From Vanessa cardui (lineage: Eukaryota > Arthropoda > Insecta > Lepidoptera > Nymphalidae), in NCBI RefSeq assembly GCF_905220365.1, contig NC_061134.1:10927001-10991000 (forward strand): 64,000 bases of DNA, written 5' to 3'. The notes under the pieces were generated by a model. That model was not told the origin of the DNA. It worked only from the letters and a program-made list of their open reading frames with translations, and made no database searches. Positions 9,337-20,500 of the stretch are shown here, piece after piece (position 1 is the stretch's first letter; each line of letters opens with the position of its first letter). The translations under genes were made by a program, and so were the position numbers.

Positions 9337-12300
9337 ATGGTAAGAATTAATTTAATTTGACGATAGTTTGTTGATATGACATTCTTATATTGAATTAAAC
9401 GTTATTTTACGCGTGTAGTTCATACTTTTTTTATCAAAATCAGTAATTCGTAATTTTGCGTTAAATTAGAAATGGTCAGCGAACGAGTGTATTTCGATAA
9501 TTACACAATCAGCTGATCGATTTGAAAAGCAATCTGTCTGTATTGAATAATAAATATGTCTTAATTATTAAACCTCCTATTAAAACAAACACAGTTTATT
9601 TTATATTAAAAATATTTAATGAAATAAATATTTCGTATATCTATATAAAAATTGTTTAATTTTTTTTTTCTAATTCTAGACATCGTATACAGATAAAGGG
9701 AAAAAACCCGAGAATGGACGTTTTTTGGCATTCGATCACATTACTTTTTGGGTATCCAATGCAAAGCAAGTAAGTTTAAAGTTTTTTTTTTTTTTTTTTT
9801 TTTATTCAAGTAGATATTACTGTATGTAGTTAAACAGCCTCGTGGTACATCTCACTTGCCAGTGTGTCTCGAATCTATTCTGTTACATGTTTCATTAAAT
9901 TCGATATTTAAACTACTAATTAGTAACAATGAAATTTATAATATATTTTCTTTTTTTTATCGAGACATATCAAATTACTGGATTTTAAATTAAATTAAAT
10001 CGAACTTGATTAAGAATATTTTTTTAGTATATTATGGTTTTTAATCTAACTGTTTTTGATTAGGCAGCCAGTTACTTCATAACGCGGTTCGGGTTCGAAC
10101 CTCTGGCATACAAAGGTTTAGAAACGGGATCTAGAAAATTCGCAAGTCATGCTGTTAGAATGAATAAGGTGAGTCTTTTTTAATTATTATTATATATTCA
10201 ATAGTAATTTACTACGCTTATATGTTAGTATACATTATTAACATTTATACTATATTAAGTCCATGGTTTTGTTTGCGTTAGATCTAGTTTGCCTCTATAT
10301 ATCGTGGTCATTATTCTATATAACAATATACATATAATATGTATGATACACATTTTTGCATGTGTTTCATGAAAGCCTGCTATTGTTCTACAATAAAACA
10401 TGCACATTTTGCCTTGGAATTGAACATAGCGACTATCGACGATGAAGTCATTAATAAATTAGTTGGAAAATTCGTAAATATACCACACCGTATTAAATAA
10501 TAAAAACAAAAAAATAACATTATATCAAAAGAGGTTTTATCTAGTAACTGGTATATATGACAGAATTAAATAATTTATTTACACATATGACCATACCATG
10601 ATATCAATATTTTATTGAAATTCTCTTGACTCCTTTATGGGTAGTAGCTTATTCTACTACGCTTCTCGAACGCCAATTGGCGGATACTTTTCACCTGTTT
10701 TGTGTTCTTGTGACGACGCTTTCTATCACCGGCGAAAGATAAATATACACCAAATCTTATTAGAAATTTTAGTAAAGCTTGAACTTGGTGGTAGCGACTA
10801 GCACGTTGAGCAAGCCCGTCTGGGTTGCTACCACCCACTCATCAGATATTCTACTGCCAAACAACAGTACTTTATTTTGTTGTGTGCGGGTTTAAAGGGT
10901 GAGTGGGCCAGTGTTACAACAGACACCAGGGACATAACATCTTAGTTCCCAAGGTTGGTGGCGCATTGGCGATAAAAGGAATGGTTAATGTTTCTTACAG
11001 CGTTTGTCTATGGGCGGTGGTGACCACTTACCATCAGGTGGCCCATATGTTCGTCCGACAACCAATAGCATAAAAAAAATCACAGTAAACATTATGCTCG
11101 CCAACTACCATTGACTCATTAAGTGACATATTGTTTTTCATTAGTATTCAAATAAAACTGTAATATATTATAATAATGAAGTGGTCTAACCTGTTATATT
11201 ACGTTTTAGATTATATTCATATTTCAAGCTCAGTATGAACCAGAGGAAACCGATTTCGTTAAAGAGGTAGAATATCACGGAGACTTCGTCAAGGACGTAG
11301 CCTTCCAAGTGGAAAACTTAGATTACATACTCGAATATGCGAAGAAGCAAGGCGCTGTTGTTGTTAGAGATCTATGGCAGGAAGAAGATGAATTTGGTGT
11401 TGTTCGGATGGCAATACTCAAAACCGTGAGTATATATGTATTTAATTTAAAATTATTTATTAGGAGATGTATTATCGTTACATTAAATGATGGTAATTGA
11501 ATGTAGCCATAAATCGTCTGTCACGAGATATATTTGTGACTTATATCTCTCACACACACACACACGATGAGAAGTCAAATGCGATAAAGCGTTCGAGCGC
11601 AAGTGCTAGGGCCTTACGAGCTCATCAGTGCACCAGACCTATTTAAAACTACTCAGAATTATAAAAAAAAACATATAACTGCCACTCAATGTTTTTTATA
11701 GAAATCTACATTATTAAAGCTGTCACAACCACTACCACCACTAAAAACCACTTTAGCTTTGTATGCTATCAAATAGTAATTCAATTTGTTTCAAAATAAT
11801 CAAAAAGACGAATATTTCATAAAATTTCTCCATTACGTAAAAAAAATATATTAATAATAATATAATTGCCATTAGTGATATCAATGTAAGGTCACTCAGA
11901 CCTGTGGCATTTGCTAGTGTGACAAGCTGGTTTGTGTTCAATGTTTTCGTGCACAAACTTGTACTATAATGCCACAAAATGCCTTTGCCAATATTTTTCT
12001 TAATTATGTGAACTGTGTATTTTTTCAGTATGGCGACAACACACACACACTGGTTGATAGGTCGAAATACAAAGGACCTTTCTTACCTGGTTACCAACCA
12101 TTAGGAAAAGATCCTATCCAAAAGTTTTTGTAAGTACCTTATTATAATAATATTGAACATTACACAATGTAGGATTTTGTTCAAGCCCGTCTAGGTAAAC
12201 AGGTTCTGTTGCGGTTTTAAGGGTAAGCCAGTGTAATAGGTGTTCCAAATATTGGCAGTATATTCCCAGGACACCAATTTTTGTCAAAAACAGCATATTA

Positions 12301-14711
12301 ATCTATTTATTTGAAAAGAGCAACTATGCGAGTTTCTAACCGTTTTTGCTCGCTAGAGGCTGCTTTGCGAAATGGTGATAGCGTTTATTTATCGACCATT
12401 CTTAAATTGTTTAAACCCTAAGACTAAGTCAAGTTTCATTGTTTAAGGCCGAAAGTGGAAATTAATTTTGTGGATCACGTAGTTGGTAATCAGCCAGATA
12501 ATGAAATGGAAGAAGCTGCGTCGTGGTACGAACGCTGCCTGCAATTTCACAGGTAATTAAATATAGTAATTGTCTTATTTTTACAAATTCACGGACAATT
12601 GAGTTATAGATGCATCTAGATAGGACACGAAGCAAGACCATAATATTTAAATAAAACTATCTAAAATTCTACCGCCAAAGAGTAGTATTTAGTATTATTG
12701 TGTTCCGGTCATAATGGGCTTCACATCTTAGTTGCCAAGGTTGGTAGCCTGTAAGGAATGGTTAATATTTCTTACAGCACCATTGTCTATGAAGTCTATT
12801 CAAATAAAATATTTGGCGAAGGCACCTGCCCCAAAGACTTCCTTTACATTAGACACGCTCACTCCTGCCATCAAGATGCAAATGATAAAACTGTATAAGT
12901 TATTTGAAAAGGTATAAGTTGTTTGAAAAGTGTACTATTGGATCTAAAAAAATCATTCATTTACATTTTAGATTCTGGTCGGTGGATGACAAACAAGTGT
13001 GTACGGAATACTCCGCTCTCCGATCTGTGGTGATGGCGAATTGGGAGGAAACGGTGAAGTGCCCTATCAACGAGCCGGCGGCGGGCAAACGAAAGAGCCA
13101 GATTCAGGAATACGTGGAGTATCATGGCGGTGCTGGCGTGCAGCATATTGCCATTAATACCGAGGACATTGTTACCGCGGTAATTGTCTATTGATATTCT
13201 TTAATATAACAGAAATGGACTGATCTCGTATATATTGATTTTGCAAAATATATTTATTTAAGAGTAGTTATAGTAGGACACAAATTAGATGTAGCATCGG
13301 AAAATGAAATGGAATGAAATTAAAACCGATTACCGCCGATTTACGCAACCAATAGAAATAGTTCCCTATCGCGCCATTCGACGCTATTCGTCGCTATAGA
13401 TTCACGCGTCAGAGAAAACAAGTGCATGTAAATCGACGCGTCAAATTGACGAATATATTAGGTCATATGATATTACACGTTATTACGTTTGTGCAAAGAT
13501 CATATTCGCATGAGAAATAAATACTGATAATTTGGGAGAGCGTACTTAATTCGGATGTGATCGGTTTTACGAATTTTGCCGATGCGACATCTAAGTTGTG
13601 TCGTACTATACCTACCTACTCTGAATTAAGTATCGAAACAGTATGCTTTTATGACAGTTTAAGGATAATTTCCAATAATTCTCAGAAAATATATTTAATT
13701 TACATGTATTAAAATAAATTTTAGATCGAACATCTTCGTGAACGTGGCGTCGAATTTCTGTCCATACCCTCAGTATATTACAAAATAATACGCGAAAACT
13801 TGAAAAACAGTAAAGTCCAAGTCGCTGAGAGCATAGACACGCTGGAACGCCTCAACATCCTCATAGACTACGACGACGATGGCTACCTGCTACAAATATT
13901 CACCAAGAACACGCAGGATCGACCAACGCTCTTCATAGAAGTTATACAAAGAAGGAATCATAATGTAAGTTTAAATTAGCCTAATTAGAAGAAGCCAATT
14001 ACCAACAACAACAACAACAGCCTGTAAATTCTTACTGCTGGGCTAAAGGCCTCCTCTCCCTTTGAGGAGAAGGTTTGGAACATATTCCACCACGCTGTTC
14101 CAACGCAGGTTGGTGGAATACACATGTGGCAGAATTTCTGTGAAATTTGTCACATGCAGGTTTCCTCACGATGTTTTCCGTCACTGCTGAGCCCGAGATG
14201 AATTATAAAGACGAATTAAGCACATGAATCAGCGGTGCTTGCCTGGGTTTGAACCCGCAATCATCGGTTAAGATGCACGCGTTCTAACCACTGGGCCATC
14301 TCGACGTACCAAACCGAGGATTTTTGGCCACCGCAACCATTCTCGAGATACTACCTAAATCTATTCCCGCATTCTCAAATCCGATGGAATAGTTCCGACA
14401 TTGACATCGCATTCAGGCGGAGGATTAACGGCTTTCTGTGCTTTCCGAAGCATGAATTTCGTGCCGTTACTGAAGATTTCTTCTCAAATCCAAGAATTCA
14501 TATACACAATTGTGATTTTCATTAAAATAATTCACTAGTAAGTTGTTGCGCCCATGTCTTCTTGGGATTAAAGCTTACTTCATGCAGAGACATAGTATTA
14601 TTAGTTTATATTTATCAATAAATTTATAATTTTCAGGGATTTGGTGCTGGCAACTTCAAAACATTGTTTGAATCAATTGAATTGGAGCAAGAAAAACGGG
14701 GTAATCTTTAA
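9337..14711 (+). CDS. HPD: 4-hydroxyphenylpyruvate dioxygenase
   Basis: Non-haem iron enzyme of tyrosine breakdown, converting 4-hydroxyphenylpyruvate to homogentisate in the cytosol. Nine exons, all GT..AG: 9337-9339, 9680-9769, 10064-10168, 11210-11425, 12029-12129, 12448-12552, 12972-13179, 13725-13964, 14637-14711, giving 380 aa, the usual family length. The N-terminus MTSYTDKGKKP, the GFEPLAYKGLETGSR stretch and the C-terminal GFGAGNF are family hallmarks. The three expected iron ligands are present: His182 (FVDHVVGNQ), His265 (GVQHIAINT) and Glu348 (LFIEVIQRR). The first coding exon is only the ATG, followed at once by GTAAGA; no other start gives the conserved MTSYTDKG. The protein ends at RGNL without the longer tail of the human enzyme. 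Introns hold a MITE, a SINE and LINE tails. Assignment is secure; exon edges are by eye. Confidence 0.97.
10810..11079 (+). mobile_element. LINE-tail-like repeat C, copy 1, in HPD intron 3
   Basis: Starts CAAGCCCGTCTGGG, passes ACCACCCACTCATCAG, GGGTGAGTGGGCCAGTGT and AACATCTTAGTTCCCAAGG, and ends GGTGGCCCATATG...CATAAAAAAAA. The A-rich end and fixed right end suggest a retroposon 3' region. Copies or fragments are also at 12181-12255, 12665-12790, 19668-19770, 35340-35555, 46255-46402, 47118-47360 and 51488-51758. Confidence 0.7.
12181..12255 (+). mobile_element. Repeat C fragment in HPD intron 5
   Basis: Decayed CAAGCCCGTCTAGG...GGGTAAGCCAGTGTAATAGG segment of repeat C, about 50 bases downstream of exon 5. 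Confidence 0.5.
12308..12400 (+). mobile_element. LINE 3'-end fragment close to the HPD exon 6 acceptor
   Basis: TATTTGAAAAGAGCAACTATGCGAGTTTC and the CTCGCTAGA.GCTGCTTT.CGAAA stretch match the fragment at 49588-49752. Recognisable identity ends about 45 bases before the exon 6 splice acceptor at 12448. Confidence 0.65.
12665..12790 (+). mobile_element. Repeat C fragment in HPD intron 6
   Basis: CTACCGCCAAAGAGTAGT, TGTGTTCCGGT, CATCTTAGTTGCCAAGGTTGG and GGAATGGTTAATATTTCTTACAGC are in the same order as in other repeat C copies, with an internal deletion. Confidence 0.6.
13271..13608. mobile_element. About 340-bp MITE in HPD intron 7, uninterrupted copy
   Basis: Left end TATAGTAGGACACAAATTAG and right end CTAAGTTGTGTCGTACTATA form long imperfect terminal inverted repeats. 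The similarity continues inward (GATGTAGCATCGG against CCGATGCGACATC, and AAACCGAT against ATCGGTTT). No coding capacity. A second copy at 49474-50657 carries two SINE insertions. The ends are TATA palindromes, so a TA target duplication is likely but cannot be separated from the ends. Confidence 0.85.
14006..14304 (-). mobile_element. tRNA-derived SINE, family A, copy 4, in HPD intron 8
   Basis: Full-length family A SINE in minus orientation with an AACAACAACAACAG tail. Flanked by TACCAA at 14000-14005 and 14307-14312, a short probable target duplication. It lies antisense to HPD between exons 8 and 9. Confidence 0.85.
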
Positions 14712-14751
14712 ATTAAGTGATTAATTCCATAATTAATGTTAACACAATAAT

Positions 14752-14757
14752 AATAAA
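14752..14757 (+). terminator. Candidate HPD polyadenylation signal
   Basis: AATAAA 41 bases after the HPD stop codon. It is the only canonical hexamer close to the stop, but AT-rich context makes chance occurrence possible. Confidence 0.5.
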
Positions 14758-17516
14758 TACGTAAATTTTAGGTTATATTATTAAATAATAGACATGATTC
14801 AATCTGTTAGTTAATACGATGGTAAAAAAAATATTGTCTATTGTTAAGAAATGTTTTACGATATAATACAAACGGTTCAATGTATAAAGATTTCTATTGA
14901 CATAAAATATCACTTTAATAATGAACCATTTAACGAGGAAACAAGTTAATGTCAAAATACAGAAGAAATATCAACGCTTCTCTTGTGGAAAATATTTGGT
15001 TGGCAATAAATGTTCTTCGTAAGAATTTTTTGTAGGTCTCACTGGATTGTCCAATAATATATCGCATTATTTTATAATCCCACCTTATGAATTGTATGTT
15101 TTCTAATCTATAGAGAAGCATTACATTTTTTAATATGTTTATAGAAATCCAATGCGTTTTATTATGTGTCATATATAAATAAAAATCATAAAAAAGATTA
15201 TATAGTTTTATTTGATTAACGTATATCAACGTCATAATACATTGTCATATAACGTTGATTAGATCTTGAGACGAGAACGAAATATTTACAAAAACTAAGC
15301 TAAGTACTCACGGCGCGTTTTATCCGCGCAGTATACGTGCTTATAAATTGTCTATGCGACTTTGCTTGCTAATTATACTATAAATACTATGCTTTAGTTA
15401 TTAATGTTTTGAGTTTTAGTGAATAACAACATCGACAGCTGCGGGACAATCGTTCCGTGAGTACTCATCTTTAGTGTACAAAGAAGTACAATTTTACAAG
15501 AAATTATATTGCGACACATATAATTGACAAGCAGACGAATCGCTAAGTATTGATTTGTTAAATAAATTAAAGTATTCCAAATATCATAGGCCACTTTTAT
15601 GATACGAGTTAACTCACAAAAAAAAATACAAAACGATATCAATGTTTAGAATAAGAATTTAAAAAATAAAGTTTTTTTTTCTTCAAATCATGATATCGAT
15701 TTTTTAAAAAAAAGGTTTTATTTAAATAGAATTATACACGGTCGTTTTCAAACTCGTAAATTAACAGCACCAAAATATTAAATCACAAACATAAAAGTTA
15801 ACAATATTAATGTGCAAAGACAACACAATATTTTATCTAAACACTAATTATAGTTATCTATCTTTAATGACACTAAAATATCATCATGTCATATGTAAAA
15901 TATTTGTTTACATATATATTTGAATTTAAAAAAAAAATCTTGATCACCAAAATAGTTTCTTTTAACGTCCCAAAATAAAAGTATCACGTTTTCGAATATT
16001 GAAAAAATCATTTATAATTTGTGAAAACTAACATCATGCTATGTTTATAAAACTCACTGGGACAGACAAACAACATACACACATTTTTCTATCATACACA
16101 TAATAATGTGATATTATTTGGATTTCGTCTTTTGAAGTTTTCATATTAAAAAATACATTTGACCTTGATTTGTTGACGTCATCACCGTCGAACTAGTTTA
16201 AAAAAAAAAACAGTAAAATTTTAACTATTTTTTTTTTTAGTATAATGTGTAGTAGGAATTATGTGTTCAACCAAGTTAAAAGGCCGTTTAAGCCGTTTCA
16301 TTTAGTAACATCGTATGTATGTGATAATGTAACATTTTAAAAAATACTCTGTTACAAATAATACCATGATTATTCTTTAAAAAAAAAAATCAAGTCAGTA
16401 CTACCTTGTTGTTTGATAGTAAGTCACCAACATTTTTGTTGCCATCACAAAACTTACCAACCATTTAAAAGAAACGTAGCATGTCCAATCATAATGAAAT
16501 AATTTGGTCCACATAAAATATAAAAAAAATATTTATATTTCTTATAACCTTCATATCTAAATTATTATGCAATGTTAGCGTCATAATTAATGCGTGACGT
16601 CATACACATATTTGTTTCCATGATTACATACAACATATGAAGACAAGACCTTGCTTCACAATATACATACATATATGTAAATGCAAATTTAAAAATACAA
16701 AACGATAAAATGTTGCCACGCTAAACTTCTAAAATTGTATTTTTAATATTTTTTGTATTCATTTACTTAAAGCTTTTAGATATTTATGTATAAAAAAAAA
16801 CTCTAATTTGACAGGTTCAAATACTATTTATACATTTATCAAAAAACATATGACGCCTTATTTTATGGGCTCTTGTAAGTGATACACGAAAATATAAGTA
16901 TTAACTCGTTATGTAAACGTCTTATATATCTATATACATATATAGACATATATGATCAAGACCTTACAAGATTAAAGTGATTCTTTTGTAGAATGATTTA
17001 ATGACGTGCCATAAAGTTATGGAGCTACATAGTATATCTAGTATAACCTTGCCTTGCCTCGCTAGAAAGGCCTGCATTTTATTTAACAGTGGGATATATA
17101 GGCTGTTAACATTAGTTGTATGGATTTCTTTTATAATAAAAAAATATTCCACTATTGTAAATTTTATTAAAGATTCATTCAATTAAATATTATGCTTGTA
17201 TATATAAAATTGCACATTTCATTTGCTTACTGCAAGAATTCATTATTTGCAAATATATATATATATATAATTTGTATCATGCACACACAGTACTATACTT
17301 CAAACATTATAATTTGGAGAATAATAATATACCTGTGTAGCATACGAATAATATAAGTTATATAAATATAAACAAGGATACCATAATAATAATAATGGAT
17401 TCTTGCACTTTGTAATGATTTCTTGCAGTAAATTAAAGATTTTCATAATACAAAACAATAATATAACCATCTCGAATCTGTCCCAATGAGTCAGTATTAC
17501 CTAATATTCACTATGT
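14758..17516. other. Convergent intergenic or 3' UTR sequence, AT-rich
   Basis: Lies between the HPD stop and the SEC62 stop, which face each other. No exon is seen. At about 17055-17112 a decayed family A SINE end (GGCCTGCATTTTATTTAACAGTGGG...AGGCTGTTAAC) is recognisable. Some of this must be 3' UTR, but its limits cannot be set from sequence. TTTATT hexamers near 17078 and 17163 could be SEC62 polyadenylation signals. Confidence 0.5.
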
Positions 17517-20500
17517 CTATGTTGTGTTGTCCTTCGGATCAGGTTCGAAGTCCGCTGGCTCGACCATCTCAAAGTCTCTATCCGTTGATGATCGTTGACT
17601 GTTCTCCGATTCAGATTCTGAGAGCTTATCTGTATTTGAAACTGGATCCTGTGGTTCTTCCCTGGAAAATAATATACATATATAACAACTAGTTATTACC
17701 CGCTACATTGCTTGCGTTTAAAGAATTATATGTCAGGTGTGCTTCATATCATCACACTATCAGAATTAATTTCGCATTCGTTTTATTATATATATATATT
17801 CATGTTGAATATATCTCACTATCATACTCAATCCCATGATGTTGCCCTTAATTTAGTAAAAAACATTAAAACCATGAACATTCCAATCGTGCATCCTCTC
17901 AGTTGAAGAAACCCTAAGTAAGATCAAAGATAAACTATTCTTTAAATCTCCAGATCACATTTAAAATATACTTAGTTGAGTTACCAAAGTCTAAATAAAC
18001 TTTAGTCAATTAGGCTTTTGCAAGCACTTTTGAATGGTCATTTACAATCAAGTGAAGCTACCACCGGTTCAGAAAGTAGATTATACTGAGAAAAACCGGC
18101 AACAAACTCAGTAGTTACTCTTTTTCAATATTTAAATACAAATTAATATTATATATATTTTCTAAATAAAATAGACAAGTACATTCGCAAACCCTAACAT
18201 TTTAAAACACAAAATAGATATTAGAATTAGGATTTTATAAATGTTTCAACTCACTTAGAATCAACAGTTTCCACTTGAGGAATCGGTGTTGTTTCCTCAA
18301 CGCTGGGCTCGGCCGGCTTCTCCGCTTGCACTAGCGGAGTTTTTTCTTCTTCCTCGTCGGAATGCTTGTCTTTCTTACGTTTCTTCTTGCTCTTCGATGA
18401 CTTATCGCTTTCGGAACCCGGCCCGCGGTATTCGTACTGTAATAAAAAATATAACGGAGGTTAAAATATACTATTAAAAGAAAATGACAGTTTTACAGTA
18501 GACTCCAGTAACAGGTACAGTTAGCAAAAGAATTTTTATTATTATTTATTTACCAGCCAACCATGGGAATATATTATTACTTATTTTAACCCATCTACAA
18601 CTTAGCTTAATACTTATAGTACACAAATGTGCAAATACAGATGCACTCTCTTCTCCTTATAATAATCTCATGGGACAGCAAGTCCGATATGACTGGAAAG
18701 AGTTTAAAGCTCAAGATGGACGGGTTTACGTGCGTCCCGAAACACACCAGTGTAAAAAGTTCCAAGATTAAAGACTCCAAAATTTTACTGTGATTTTTTA
18801 ACAAAAAATCCAATACTCCAATCAACACGGTCTAGGGTTTGAATCATGGGGATCTGCAGCCTTATAACAAGCTATTAGATTAAACAGTCAATTTTATTAT
18901 GAGCATACATGTATTAAAAAAACACTAAAGCCACAAAATCCAAATTGTTCTCTTTCTTTGATATCAGATCAATTTAAACATTATATAGAGAACTAATTAC
19001 CTTATAAAGTGGCCAGAATGATGCAAAGAATCCAACATCCTCGGTTAAGTTTGGCAGCAGCCAGAGATGATGTCGAGAGAGTGTCAGTATCCACACCAGA
19101 CAGAACACAACGACTCGCAGTACGGCCAGCACTATTATCATTACGAGGAATGCAGCGGCTGCTACACTTAGATAATATACACCTTTCCTGTGAATAAAAG
19201 AGAAACCTTATTCAATACCATTCAATAAGCTATTTGATAATGCGAAAAATAAAATGTGAATTTTTGTAATCAGTGTATATTACGAGTTTAAAAATGGTTA
19301 TTTATTAACGAAACTTGAAAAGAATACTTAATTTATTCAAAAATCAATAAATAAAAATGCATTTTTTCAAACGTTTGTCACGTGACTATATGTGTCACAG
19401 GTTAAAAGACAGCAAAGTGACGTCACCGACCCCATTGCAGCGCCATATTGTCCAAGTAGCGTTTTCGCGCGTTATTTAAATATGGAATTTTTAATATGAT
19501 ATTTTTCGGAAAATATGTACTAGAAATAAAAAAAAAAAATTTTTACTGGGTTCCTTAACCTCTACTTAATAATTTAAAATGGGTTTTAAAAACCAGTCAA
19601 ATAGCCTATTATGTGTAGGAAGGCAACTAACATACACACAAATATTTACTTAGTGGCTCTGTGTAAAGCTGTCTGGATGGGTACCACCGACTCATCAGTC
19701 AGTGGTACCTGTCAATACTGAATATGTAGAACCTCATGGGTGGTGGTTTCTACCTACGTTTCAAAAGGCTTTGTAAACTACCCAACTTCTACATAAAATT
19801 AAACCTTATTATTTATTTTCAAAGACTTAACATAGAGCAGATTTAATCAAAAAAATCTTGCATCTCGCCTTGTAGATAGAGCTCATTATAGTAACATGTC
19901 GTTCTGACGACCTCAATGGTCGAGTAGTGTGTACACAGGTTATCATGGGTAGGCCACTCTGGGGTCCCGGGTTCGATTCCCAGCCGAGACGATGTAGATA
20001 AAATTCTACATTATCTTGGGTTGTGTTTGTGGTACCATTACTTCTGATTTTCCATAACCCAAGTCCTTCAGCTACTTACATTGGGATCAGAGTAATGTGT
20101 GTGATGTCCAATATTTATTTAATTATTTACAATGATGATAGCTCACCGTACAGTGGCCGGCCAGAGTGGGAACATGCAAACCCCAATCGTGCCAAAGACG
20201 ACTAGCGCTCCACACAGCCAGTAGTACCAGGGCATCGGGTCGTATATCCACACATATGCGTCCAAACTGTCCAAGAACAACTGTTCCATGTGCATTTCTA
20301 AACGGATTTTACGTTTCTTCTTCTCTTTTTCCTTGTCTTTATTTTCTTTGTTGTCCTTTGTGTCCTGAAATTTAATAAAACGACATATAAGAAAGCTAAG
20401 GCTTCCTTATTATTTTGAGGAGTATGGAGCATAACCCAACATGCTTCTACAATGGTCATACTTAACAATAACAATGCTGTAATCTGTTTTATCAACCAGC

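Noticed and set aside
19905..19985. Possible functional tRNA gene
   Set aside because: A- and B-box-like runs are present, but there is no proper anticodon arm or acceptor stem, and the sequence continues into a SINE body.
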